Below the pieces are notes generated by a model, which saw only the letters and a program-made list of their open reading frames with translations, was not told where the DNA came from and made no database searches. From Acidobacteriota bacterium (lineage in GTDB: Bacteria; Acidobacteriota; Vicinamibacteria; Vicinamibacterales; UBA8438), in the NCBI GenBank assembly GCA_026708265.1, contig JAPOVI010000021.1, forward strand, positions 21,363 to 85,362: 64,000 nt of DNA, read 5' to 3'. This document shows, in pieces, positions 52,583-60,651 of the stretch (its first letter is position 1; the number at the start of each line of letters is the position of its first letter). The position numbers and the translations under genes are program-made.

Positions 52583-53941
52583 TCAGACGCCGGTCAGCGG
52601 TTCGAGCTCGAGCCGCCCCGTGCCGTCGCCGTGCCGGTCCGCCGGGACGCCCACCTTGTCCAGCATCGCCAGCAGCAGGTTCGTCAACGGGGTGTCCGTG
52701 TACTGCAGGTGCCGGCCTCGCTTCTGCAGCGTGCTGCCCACCAGCGCGAGCGGCAGGTTCCGGTGCGAGTGCTGGTTCGGGTCGCCGAGCCCGCCGCCGT
52801 AGAGCAGGACCACGTGGTCCAGCAGGCTCCCGTCCCCCTCGGGGGTCGACCGGAGCTTCTCCAGAAAGTAGGCGAACAGGTCGACGTGATACGTGTTGAT
52901 CTTCGCCAGGTCGGCGATCTTCTCCGGGTCGTCCTGGTGGTGCGAGAGGCCGTGGTGGTTCACGGGCACGCCCAGCTCGGGGTACGCCCGCCCGCCCAGC
53001 TCCCGGCCGAGCATGAACGTGGTGACCCGCGTGACGTCCGCCTGATAGGCCAGCCACTGCAGGTCGAACATCAGCTTCGTGTGCTCGGCGAAGTCGAGCG
53101 GAATGCGGGTGGGCCGCTCGAACGGCGGCAACTCCTGCTCGGCGGCGCGCTCCGACACCTGCAGCCGGCGCTCGATCTCGCGCACCGAATCGAGGTACTC
53201 GTCCACCCGGGCGCGGTCGCTGCCCCCCACCGTCCGCTGCAGGGCCGCGATGTTCCCGGTCACGACGTCGAGGATGCTCCGATCCGTCCGGACCTCCGCC
53301 TGCCGCTGGGCCGCGGTGCCCCCTTCGCCGAAGAGGCGCTCGAAGACCACGGCCGGGTGCCGCTCCATGGGCAGGGGGGTGGTCGGCGTCCGCCACGCCA
53401 GCGTGTTGAGGTAGACGCAGTCGTAGCCGTTGTCGCAATTGCCGACCTGGCTGCTGCTGAAGCTGTCGATCGCCAGCTCGAGCGAGGGCAGCCGCGTGTC
53501 GCGCCCCAGCACGTCCGCCGCGACCTGATCGACCGTCGTCCCGCCCCGCACGTTCTCGCCCTGCGCCTGCCTGGCGCCGATGCCGCTCAACCAGCCGGCC
53601 GCCGCGCGGGAGTGCGCGCCGTCGTTGGCTCCCTCCGCCGCGGAAGGCTGCGAGAGGCCGCTCACGATCGTCAGGTGGTCCCGGAAGGGCGCGAGCGGCG
53701 TCAGGATGGACGAGAGCTCGAAGTCCGTGCCCTCGCCGGCCGGCTTCCAGTGGTTCACCTCCGCGTTCATCGCCACCCCGTTCGGGATGTAGACGAACCC
53801 GAGCCGGCGCGCCGGCGTCGCGGGCGTCCGCGCCAACGCCGTCAGCGGCGGCACCATCGCGTCCAGCAGGGGTAGCGCCACCGCGGCCCCGAGGCCGCGC
53901 AGGACCGTCCTCCGCGGCAACGTTCTCTTCGTAAGGAACAT
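52583..53941 (-). CDS. Tat-exported DUF1552 protein, module B
   Basis: 452 residues. Tat signal 'MFLTKRTLPRRTVLRGLGAAVALPLLDAMVPPLTA'. Conserved stretches: 'LGFVYIPNGVAMNAEVNHWKPAGEGTDFELSSILTPLAPFRDHLTIVSGLSQP', 'LNTLAWRTPTTPLPMERHPAVVFERLFGEGGT', 'VNHHGLSHHQDDPEKI' and 'LLDHVVLLYGGGLGDPNQHSHRNLP'. It is closer to the module C protein than to module A, sharing the KPAG/KPTTAG-type segment. It lies between the DUF1592 and ankyrin genes, 123 bp after the DUF1592 stop. Confidence 0.88.
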   Translation of the reverse strand: MFLTKRTLPRRTVLRGLGAAVALPLLDAMVPPLTALARTPATPARRLGFVYIPNGVAMNAEVNHWKPAGEGTDFELSSILTPLAPFRDHLTIVSGLSQPSAAEGANDGAHSRAAAGWLSGIGARQAQGENVRGGTTVDQVAADVLGRDTRLPSLELAIDSFSSSQVGNCDNGYDCVYLNTLAWRTPTTPLPMERHPAVVFERLFGEGGTAAQRQAEVRTDRSILDVVTGNIAALQRTVGGSDRARVDEYLDSVREIERRLQVSERAAEQELPPFERPTRIPLDFAEHTKLMFDLQWLAYQADVTRVTTFMLGRELGGRAYPELGVPVNHHGLSHHQDDPEKIADLAKINTYHVDLFAYFLEKLRSTPEGDGSLLDHVVLLYGGGLGDPNQHSHRNLPLALVGSTLQKRGRHLQYTDTPLTNLLLAMLDKVGVPADRHGDGTGRLELEPLTGV

Positions 53942-54023
53942 GACTGCCAGCTCCCTCCGAACGGGTCGACCCCGCCGGGTGCGCGGCTACGGGCTCGTCG
54001 ACTCCGAGCCGGTCGCCGCGCAC

Positions 54024-54086
54024 TACTGCGCCGCCGCCGCTCGTTACTGCGCCGCCGCCGCTCGTTACTGCGCCGCCGCCGCGTCC
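54024..54086 (-). repeat. 21-bp tandem repeat that triplicates the gene end and stop codon
   Basis: Units of TACTGCGCCGCCGCCGCTCG-type sequence (21 bp) at 54024-54044 and 54045-54065, with a third partial unit from 54066 inside the gene. On the minus strand each unit reads '-AAAAQ-stop' in the same frame as the DUF1592 gene, so three in-frame stops follow one another. Confidence 0.85.
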
Positions 54087-56650
54087 GGCCCGCTCGCGCG
54101 CCGCATCTGGAACGGCAGGCTCTTCACGATGCCCATCAGCAGCGCCTGGAAGCGGTAGTCCTCGGCCGCCGCCGCCCGCACGATCCCGCGGACCAGCGGC
54201 GCATCGCCGGCGTCCAGCCCCCGGCCGAGGGCATAGGTCAACAGCTTCTCGGTCAACGTCGTGACGAACAGCTCGGAGCGGCCCAGCAAGACCTCCCGCA
54301 GGCCGTCCACGCCGTCGAAGGTGGTGCCGTCGAGCATCGCACCCGAGGCGTCGATCGGCGTGAACGCTTCGCTCCGTGTCCGCCACTGTCCGATGGCGTC
54401 GAAGTTCTCGAGCGCCAGGCCGAGCGGATCCATCATCGCGTGGCAGCTCGCGCACACCGGATTGGCGCGGTGCTGCACCATCCGGTCCCGCATCGACAGC
54501 ACCTCGCCCTCGTCGTTGTCCTCCTTGAGGTCCGGCACGTCCGGCGGCGGGGGCGGCGGCGGCGTGCCGAGCAGATTCTCCAGAATCCACTTGCCCCGGA
54601 GCACCGGGGAGGTGCGGTGGGCATAGGACGTCGCCGCGAGGATGCTCCCCTTGCCGAGCAGCCCGCGCCGGCTCGTGTCGCCGAGCGTGACCCGTCGGAA
54701 GTGGCTCCCCTGGACGGCCGGGATCCCATAGTGCGCCGCCAGCCGCTCGTTCACGAACGTGTGCTGGGCCGTCAGCAGTTCCAGCACGCTCCGGTCTTCC
54801 CGCAGGATGCTCTCGAAGAAGAGCTCCGTCTCGCGCCGCAGGGCGTGCCGCAGGGTCCCGTCGAAATCGGGGAAGCGCTTGAGATCGGGCGCCACGTCGG
54901 GCAGCCGGCGCAGGTTCAGCCACTGGCCCGTGAAGTTCGCGACGAAGGCCTCCGACCGGCGGTCCGCCAGCATCCGCCGCACCTGCCGGTCCAGCACCGC
55001 CGGGTCGCGCAGCCGGCCGCGCTCCGCGACGTCGAGGAGCTCGTCGTCCGGAATGCTGCTCCAGAGGAAGAACGACAGGCGGGAGGCCAGATCGAGATCG
55101 GCGACGGGGTAGTTCGTATCCGGCGCGATGTCCCGCGGCCGCTCCTCGATGCGGTAGAGGAAGCCCGGCGCGACCAGCAACTGCCGCAGGGCCCGCTCGA
55201 TCCCCGCGTCGAACCCCGCATCGAAGCCCGCCGCGTGCCGGCCGTCGCGGTACGCGGCCAGCAGGAGGTCCAGCTCCGCCTCGCTCGGCGGCCGCCGATA
55301 GGCGCGCCGCGCGAGCGTCGAGAGGATCTGCTCCGCGCAGGGCCCCTCGTCCTCCGGCGCCGTCGGCCGGCAGGTGAAGATGCGCCGGCGGCTCTGGGTG
55401 TCGCCGGGCCCGCCGGGCAGGAACGGCCCCGTCACGGTGAGGTGCGCCAGGTAGGGACCCGAGCGCGTCTCGTCGTTGAAGTAGCCGCCTGCATAGGCGC
55501 GCACCGACGGCTCCACGAGCGTCAGACGGAGCCGGGCGAAGGTGTTGGTCCGCGTCGCCTCGGTCAGCAGTTGCCCGGTCTCGACGAACGCCGCGGCCAC
55601 CTCGTGCACACCCGCCGTCACGGGGAGGCGCACGCGCCAGTGCTCGTCGAGGTTCCGCCGGTAGCCGGACTGCTCGGCGGTGTTCGTTCCGGCCCTGAGC
55701 GCTGCGCCTTCTTCGGGTTCCTCATCAGGATCCGGCTCGCCGGCGAACGTGAAGCGCGCGACCGGCTCGCCGTCGAGCAGGATCTCCAGCTCGTGCGTCT
55801 CGTCGTAGCGCGGAATGTTGTCCGCGATGTCGAGGGCCAGCTTGGCCTGAATGACGTACTCGCCGTCCTTCGGGAAGCGGTGCCGGACCAGCGTGCCGCC
55901 GCGCGTTCCCAGCGGCAGCCCCTCGAGGTGCCGCTCCTGCGGAAGGTCCGGCGGCAGGTGATAGACCTGCACCGCGGGCGGCGCCGCCGAGCTCCCGACC
56001 GCCGCGCGGCTGATCTTGCGCGCCGCGGCCAGGTAGCGGTCGACGAGCGTCGGCGACATCCGGAGGGAGGCGGCGATGTTGTCGAACCCGTAGCTCGCGT
56101 CGTCGGCCGGAAGCAGCTCCGTCGCATCGATCTCCACGGCCAGCAGGTCGCGAATCGCGTTCGCGTACTCCGCGCGGTTCAGGCGATGGAACACCGGCGC
56201 CCGGCCGGGGTCGGGGTCGAGCGAGGCGGCGTGGTCGAGCCGGCCCTCGAGCCAGCCCGCGAAGCCGTCGTACGCTTCGCGATCCGGACGCGGCCGCCCC
56301 ATCGGGGGCATGAGGCCGGCCCGGAGCTTGCGCACCACCTTCTCCCACACCTCGGGACGCGCCGCCACGTCGTCCACGTCCAGGAGGTCCAGCGTCAGAC
56401 TGGCGGTCTTGAGGCTCTCGTTGTGGCAGGTGACGCAGTAGCGGTCGAGCAATGCCCGCTGCGGGGATCGGACCGAGGCCGCCCCGCCGGAGGCAGGCTG
56501 CTGCGCGCCGGCGCCGGAGGCAGACTGCTGCGCGCCGGCGCCGGAGGCAGACTGCTGCGCGCCCGCTCCGTGCAGCTCCGCCGGCAGCAGCAGAGCCAGC
56601 GCGCCGGCCAGCGACAGCGCCGCCGATCGCCCTACCGCGGATATCGTCAT
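54065..56650 (-). CDS. Exported DUF1592-type multidomain cytochrome, module B
   Basis: 861 residues from ATG 56650, with GGAGG six bases upstream. The signal peptide is 'SAALSLAGALALLLPAELHGAGAQQ', followed by three 9-residue repeats (GAGAQQSAS). Haem site 'CVTCH' (Cys72, Cys75, His76). Then DUF1587 ('HRLNRAEYANAIRDLLAVEIDATELLPADDASYGFDN'), DUF1595 ('CAEQILSTLARRAYRRPPSEAEL'), DUF1592 ('LASRLSFFLWSSIPDDELLD'), DUF1588 with a second haem-type site ('CASCHAMMDPLGLALENFDAIG') and DUF1585 ('TEKLLTYALGRGLDAGDAPL'). First gene of the module B operon, divergent from module C. The stop is embedded in a 21-bp tandem repeat. Confidence 0.88.
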   Translation of the reverse strand: MTISAVGRSAALSLAGALALLLPAELHGAGAQQSASGAGAQQSASGAGAQQPASGGAASVRSPQRALLDRYCVTCHNESLKTASLTLDLLDVDDVAARPEVWEKVVRKLRAGLMPPMGRPRPDREAYDGFAGWLEGRLDHAASLDPDPGRAPVFHRLNRAEYANAIRDLLAVEIDATELLPADDASYGFDNIAASLRMSPTLVDRYLAAARKISRAAVGSSAAPPAVQVYHLPPDLPQERHLEGLPLGTRGGTLVRHRFPKDGEYVIQAKLALDIADNIPRYDETHELEILLDGEPVARFTFAGEPDPDEEPEEGAALRAGTNTAEQSGYRRNLDEHWRVRLPVTAGVHEVAAAFVETGQLLTEATRTNTFARLRLTLVEPSVRAYAGGYFNDETRSGPYLAHLTVTGPFLPGGPGDTQSRRRIFTCRPTAPEDEGPCAEQILSTLARRAYRRPPSEAELDLLLAAYRDGRHAAGFDAGFDAGIERALRQLLVAPGFLYRIEERPRDIAPDTNYPVADLDLASRLSFFLWSSIPDDELLDVAERGRLRDPAVLDRQVRRMLADRRSEAFVANFTGQWLNLRRLPDVAPDLKRFPDFDGTLRHALRRETELFFESILREDRSVLELLTAQHTFVNERLAAHYGIPAVQGSHFRRVTLGDTSRRGLLGKGSILAATSYAHRTSPVLRGKWILENLLGTPPPPPPPDVPDLKEDNDEGEVLSMRDRMVQHRANPVCASCHAMMDPLGLALENFDAIGQWRTRSEAFTPIDASGAMLDGTTFDGVDGLREVLLGRSELFVTTLTEKLLTYALGRGLDAGDAPLVRGIVRAAAAEDYRFQALLMGIVKSLPFQMRRASGPDAAAAQ
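56489..56569 (-). repeat. 27-bp coding minisatellite (three copies)
   Basis: Three tandem 27-bp units starting GGAGGCAG on the plus strand, each encoding GAGAQQSAS (the third GAQQPAS-like) just after the signal peptide of the module B cytochrome. It makes a flexible linker and keeps frame with any copy number. Confidence 0.88.
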
Positions 56651-57023
56651 CGAAGCCTCCAACCACGCGGGAACCGTGACGGCCGGGTACCGTCCCCGTG
56701 GATGGCCCGCTCCGGAGGCACGGCGCTCATCATCACTCGCCAATCACTCGGGCCCGGTCGCGACCAGAGGGCGTACGTGGATTAGACTTCGGTGTACCCA
56801 TCGAGTCAATCGCGGCAACGATCTCGATGGTCATGGCGGCCAGCGGCGGTCGCGGCGAGATCGTGGCCACCGACGACGACCTCGGCTTCGCGGACGATGA
56901 CGCTGGCGGGCCGGCGGTCCGTCAAGCCGACGTTCGAGATCGGGATCCGGCAGGACGGCGGCAAGGGGCGACCGGGACACGAGCACGTGAGCGGCGCCGC
57001 AAGGGTATGGGGAGGGTGAGATC
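56651..57023. other. Shared divergent region between modules B and C
   Basis: 373 bp separating the first genes of two mirrored operons. A -10-like TTAGACT lies on the plus strand at 56782-56788. The 56698..57204 track ORF crosses it but looks like GC shadow. No operator palindrome stands out. Confidence 0.5.
56782..56788 (+). promoter_or_regulatory. Candidate -10 element (TTAGACT)
   Basis: An AT-rich hexamer in the shared divergent region, about 236 bp before family X gene 3, so the leader would be long. Similar in form to the element before family X gene 1 (TTAGTCT). Confidence 0.3.
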
Positions 57024-58055
57024 ATGCATCGGTACTCTGCTGCCGTGTGCACGCTGGCCGCGGTCGTCGCGCTGGCGGCCGCCCCCGCGGCGGCCCAGAC
57101 GCTGCGGACGGCGTGGGGTGACCCCGACCTGCAGGGGATCTGGGACTTCCGCACGATCACGCCGCTCGAGCGGCTCGAGGACTTGGGCGATCGGGCCTTC
57201 CTGACCGTCGAGGAGGCCGCGGCGGCCGAGCAGGCGGCGATCGAGCGCGGCATCGAGCTGTGGGAGGCGGCGGCTCAACGCACCGAGGCGGGCGGCAACG
57301 TCGGAGCCTACAACAACTTCTGGATGGATGAGGGGACGAAGCCGATCGAGACGCGGCGAACCTCCCTGATCGTCGATCCGCCCAACGGCCGCTTCCCCGA
57401 GCTCTCCGAGGTCGGCGCGGAGCGGGCCGCCGCCCTCCGCGCCCACATGGAGGCGCACCCGGCCGACTCCTATACCGACCGCAACACGTCGGACCGCTGC
57501 ATCGTCGGGTTCAACGCGGGGCCGCCGATCACGTCGCTCGCCTACAACCAGAACATGCAGCTCTTCCAGACCCCGGACCACGCGGTCATCTACACCGAGA
57601 TGGTCCACACGCCGCGCATCGTGCCGCTCGACGGCCGGGCGCCGCTGGACCCGAGCATCCGCCTCTGGTCGGGAGACTCGCGCGGGCGCTGGGAAGGCAA
57701 CACACTGGTCATCGAGACGGCCAACTTCCACGCCGAGCGCGCCTGGGTCCCGCAGGGCGGTGTCGACCGCGGAGCAAGCGGCGCTCTCGAGCGAGTCACG
57801 TACGCCGGTTCCGGCGTCTTCTCGTCAGAGAACATGACGCTGGTGGAGCGGCTCACCCGCGTCGACGAGGACACGCTGGAGTACACCTTCACGGTGACCG
57901 ACCCCGACACCTGGGCCAGCGACTGGACGGCGTCGATGCTGATGGCGCGCACCGAGATGCCGCTGTTCGAGTACGCCTGCCACGAGGGCAACTACTCGAT
58001 GGAGGGCATCCTGTCCGGCCATCGGGCGGATGAGCGCAGGGCGGCCGGGGAATAG
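57024..58055 (+). CDS. Exported family X protein 3, module C
   Basis: 343 residues, with GGGGAGGG upstream of ATG 57024. A Sec signal is present ('AVCTLAAVVALAAAPAAAQ'). Family X blocks: 'TAWGDPDLQGIWDFRTITPLERLEDLGDRAFLTVEEAA', 'RRTSLIVDPPNGRFPEL', 'SDRCIVGFNAGPPITSLAYNQNMQLFQTPDHAVIYTEMVHTPRIVPLDGRAP', 'GDSRGRWEGNTLVIETANFHAE' and 'FEYACHEGNYSMEGIL'. It carries an extra insert near residue 240 ('VPQGGVDRGASGALERV'). First gene of the module C operon, 28 bp before the DUF1592 gene. No known domain. Confidence 0.82.
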   Translation: MHRYSAAVCTLAAVVALAAAPAAAQTLRTAWGDPDLQGIWDFRTITPLERLEDLGDRAFLTVEEAAAAEQAAIERGIELWEAAAQRTEAGGNVGAYNNFWMDEGTKPIETRRTSLIVDPPNGRFPELSEVGAERAAALRAHMEAHPADSYTDRNTSDRCIVGFNAGPPITSLAYNQNMQLFQTPDHAVIYTEMVHTPRIVPLDGRAPLDPSIRLWSGDSRGRWEGNTLVIETANFHAERAWVPQGGVDRGASGALERVTYAGSGVFSSENMTLVERLTRVDEDTLEYTFTVTDPDTWASDWTASMLMARTEMPLFEYACHEGNYSMEGILSGHRADERRAAGE

Positions 58056-58083
58056 AACGCAGCCACGAATGGGAGCTGGTCTT

Positions 58084-60651
58084 ATGAAGAGCCTTGGGTC
58101 ACGCGTGTCACTCCCTGTATGGCGCATGCGGATTACAGGTCTCGCGATCATTGGCTACGTGGGGTGTCTTGCGCCGATCACGGGAATCGCCCACCTCCAG
58201 GCCGCAGGGCGGCAGCCGCAATCGTCCACAGCGCCCGCCGCCGTTCCCGCTCAGCAGGCCTTCATCACGCAGTATTGCGTGACCTGCCACAGTCAAGGGT
58301 TGCAGACGGGCGGGCTCGTTCTCGAGACCGCGGATCTCGGCGACGTCAGCGCGGATGCCGAGACGTGGGAGAAGGTCGTGCGAAAGCTCCACGGCGGTCT
58401 CATGCCTCCCCCGGGAGCGCCCCGCCCGGACCGAACGACGTCCGAGGCCTTTGTGTCTTGGCTCGAGACGCAGCTCGACCGCGCGGCCGCCGCTCGACCC
58501 AATCCGGGCAGAACGGAGACGTTCCACCGGCTGAACCGGGCCGAGTACCGAAACGCGGTTCGCGACCTTCTCGGCCTCGACATCGACGTGTCCTCGCTGC
58601 TTCCGGCTGATGGCTCGAGCTATGGCTTCGACAACATGGCCGGCGTCCTCCAGGTCCCGCCGACGTTGATGGAGCGATACCTCACCGCGGCGAAGAACAT
58701 CAGCCGCGCCGCCGTCGGGACTCCTCCGTCAACTCCGAACTACGATGTCTTCCGGGTGCCGGCCGACTTGCCTCAGGACGACCGGGTCGACGGTCTGCCG
58801 TTCGGCACCCGCGGTGGGACGCTGATCCGTTACAACTTTCCCGGCGACGGAGAGTACGCCATCCGGGTGCGTCTGGCGCGCGAAGCCGTGGGGGCGGGCG
58901 GAGTCGACGTCCCTCGATACGATGTGCCGCAGCACCTGGAGGTGGCGCTGGATGGCGAGCGGCTTCAGGTGTTCACGTTGCCTGCGTCGGATCGGGCAGT
59001 TCTGGCGCCTGGGCGCTACCGACGAGAGGATCGAAGCCTGGTAGACGCGGATTGGCAGGTCCGCTTCTTTGCGGGGGCCGGCCCGCGCGACGTGTCGGTG
59101 ACCTTCATCAACCGATTGCCCGCGTTGCTCGAGTCCCTGAACGAACCGTACTTGCACCCCTATCCGGCTGGGGGAGAGGTGCTTTGGGGTTCCCGGAAGG
59201 GCGCGTACCTCGGCCGGGTCGACATCAGCGGTCCCTTCGAGGTCCGAGGACGGGGCGACACGCCGAGCCGTCAGCGGATCTTTCAATGCTACCCGGTGGA
59301 TCCATCTGAAAAAGCGGCGTGCGCAAGGACCATCCTCTCGACACTGACCCGGCGCGCCTACCGGAGGCCCGTGACGGCTGCGGATCTGGAGGGACCGCTC
59401 CGGTTCTACGAGCAAGGCGACGCGACCGGGGGGTTCGAGGCAGGTATCGAACTGGCGATCCGACGACTGCTGGTAAGCCCGGAGTTCCTCTTCCGTACGG
59501 AAGCCGAGCCGCCCGACGCCGCGTCCGGCACACGCTCCCCGGCGGTCGTCGCGGACGCCCCGGCGAGTCGCCCGGAGAACGCCGACCTGGAGGGCTATGC
59601 CGTCAGCGATGTGGAGCTTGCGTCTCGTCTGTCGTTCTTCCTGTGGAGCAGCATTCCCGACGACGAGCTGCTCGACCTCGCGACGCAGGGCAGGCTCAGG
59701 GACCCGGTCGTGCTCGAGACGCAGGTTCGGCGGATGCTGGCCGACGGCCGCTCGCAGGCGCTGGTCGACAACTTCGCCGGCCAGTGGTTGTACTTGCGCA
59801 ACGTGCCTTCCTTGACGCCGGACCTGTACACGTATCCCGATTTCAACGAGGGCTTGCGCAGAGCCATGAAGCGGGAGACGGAGCTCTTCTTCGAGCACAT
59901 CGTGCGGGAGGATCGGAGCGTTCTGGATCTGCTGGCCGCAGACTACACCTTCTTGAACGAAAGCCTGGCCAGACACTACGGCCTTCCGAACGTGTACGGG
60001 GAGAAGTTCAGGCGCGTCACCCTCCCGGAGGGCAGCGTGCGCGGCGGGCTCCTGGGGCAGGCGAGCATCCTCGCGGTGACGTCGCTGCCGAATCGGACGT
60101 CTCCCGTCGTTCGTGGCAAGTGGATTCTCGAGAACATCCTTGGCTCGCCCCCCCCAGAGCCTCCCGCGGACGTACCGCCGCTCCCGGAGGAGACCGGCGA
60201 TGGTTCGGCGGCGATGACGATGCGCCAGCGGATCGCCGCACACCGCGACAATCCCGTGTGCGCGAGTTGTCACTCCCTGATGGATCCGCTGGGCCTGGGG
60301 CTCGAGAACTTCGATTCCACCGGACGCTGGCGGGAGGTCGAGGCCACGGGCGACGCGCGGGCGGCGTCCTTCGTCCCGATCGACAGTTCGGGGGCGTTTC
60401 CGGATGGCACGGAGTTCAGCACCGTTGCCGAATTGAGGCATTCCTTGATGGCACGGTCGGATCGCTTCGTTGCCACCATGACGGAGAAGCTGCTCACCTA
60501 CGCCCTGGGCCGCGGCCTCGAGCATTACGACGCGCCCGCCGTACGGGCGATTGCGCGCGACGCTGCGGGCGCCGAGTACCGTCTGTCCGCACTGGTTCTC
60601 GGTGTCACGAAGAGCGTGCCGTTTCAGATGAGAAGGAGATCAGGGTCATGA
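58084..60651 (+). CDS. Exported DUF1592-type multidomain cytochrome, module C
   Basis: 855 residues from ATG 58084, with GGGAG ten bases upstream. ATG 58069 is possible. The signal ('ITGLAIIGYVGCLAPITGIAHL') is weaker than in the other two copies. Haem site 'CVTCHSQGLQTGGLVLETADL' (Cys65, Cys68, His69). DUF1587 ('HRLNRAEYRNAVRDLLGLDIDVSSLLPADGSSYGFDN'), DUF1595 ('CARTILSTLTRRAYRRPVTAADL'), DUF1592 ('DVELASRLSFFLWSSIPDDELLDLA'), DUF1588 with 'CASCHSLMDPLGLGLENFDSTG', DUF1585 ('TEKLLTYALGRGLEHYDAP'). The stop overlaps the DUF1552 ATG by four bases. Confidence 0.88.
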   Translation: MKSLGSRVSLPVWRMRITGLAIIGYVGCLAPITGIAHLQAAGRQPQSSTAPAAVPAQQAFITQYCVTCHSQGLQTGGLVLETADLGDVSADAETWEKVVRKLHGGLMPPPGAPRPDRTTSEAFVSWLETQLDRAAAARPNPGRTETFHRLNRAEYRNAVRDLLGLDIDVSSLLPADGSSYGFDNMAGVLQVPPTLMERYLTAAKNISRAAVGTPPSTPNYDVFRVPADLPQDDRVDGLPFGTRGGTLIRYNFPGDGEYAIRVRLAREAVGAGGVDVPRYDVPQHLEVALDGERLQVFTLPASDRAVLAPGRYRREDRSLVDADWQVRFFAGAGPRDVSVTFINRLPALLESLNEPYLHPYPAGGEVLWGSRKGAYLGRVDISGPFEVRGRGDTPSRQRIFQCYPVDPSEKAACARTILSTLTRRAYRRPVTAADLEGPLRFYEQGDATGGFEAGIELAIRRLLVSPEFLFRTEAEPPDAASGTRSPAVVADAPASRPENADLEGYAVSDVELASRLSFFLWSSIPDDELLDLATQGRLRDPVVLETQVRRMLADGRSQALVDNFAGQWLYLRNVPSLTPDLYTYPDFNEGLRRAMKRETELFFEHIVREDRSVLDLLAADYTFLNESLARHYGLPNVYGEKFRRVTLPEGSVRGGLLGQASILAVTSLPNRTSPVVRGKWILENILGSPPPEPPADVPPLPEETGDGSAAMTMRQRIAAHRDNPVCASCHSLMDPLGLGLENFDSTGRWREVEATGDARAASFVPIDSSGAFPDGTEFSTVAELRHSLMARSDRFVATMTEKLLTYALGRGLEHYDAPAVRAIARDAAGAEYRLSALVLGVTKSVPFQMRRRSGS

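Noticed and set aside
51018-54923. A single 1301-residue ORF fusing a long Arg/Ala-rich region to ankyrin repeats
   Set aside because: The upstream 797 residues are a shadow of the DUF1552 and DUF1592 genes in another frame. The ankyrin gene has its own ATG and signal peptide at 52532.
56698-57204. 168-residue plus-strand ORF in the shared divergent region
   Set aside because: It overlaps the start of family X gene 3 in another frame, has no ribosome site and becomes Arg/Pro-rich.
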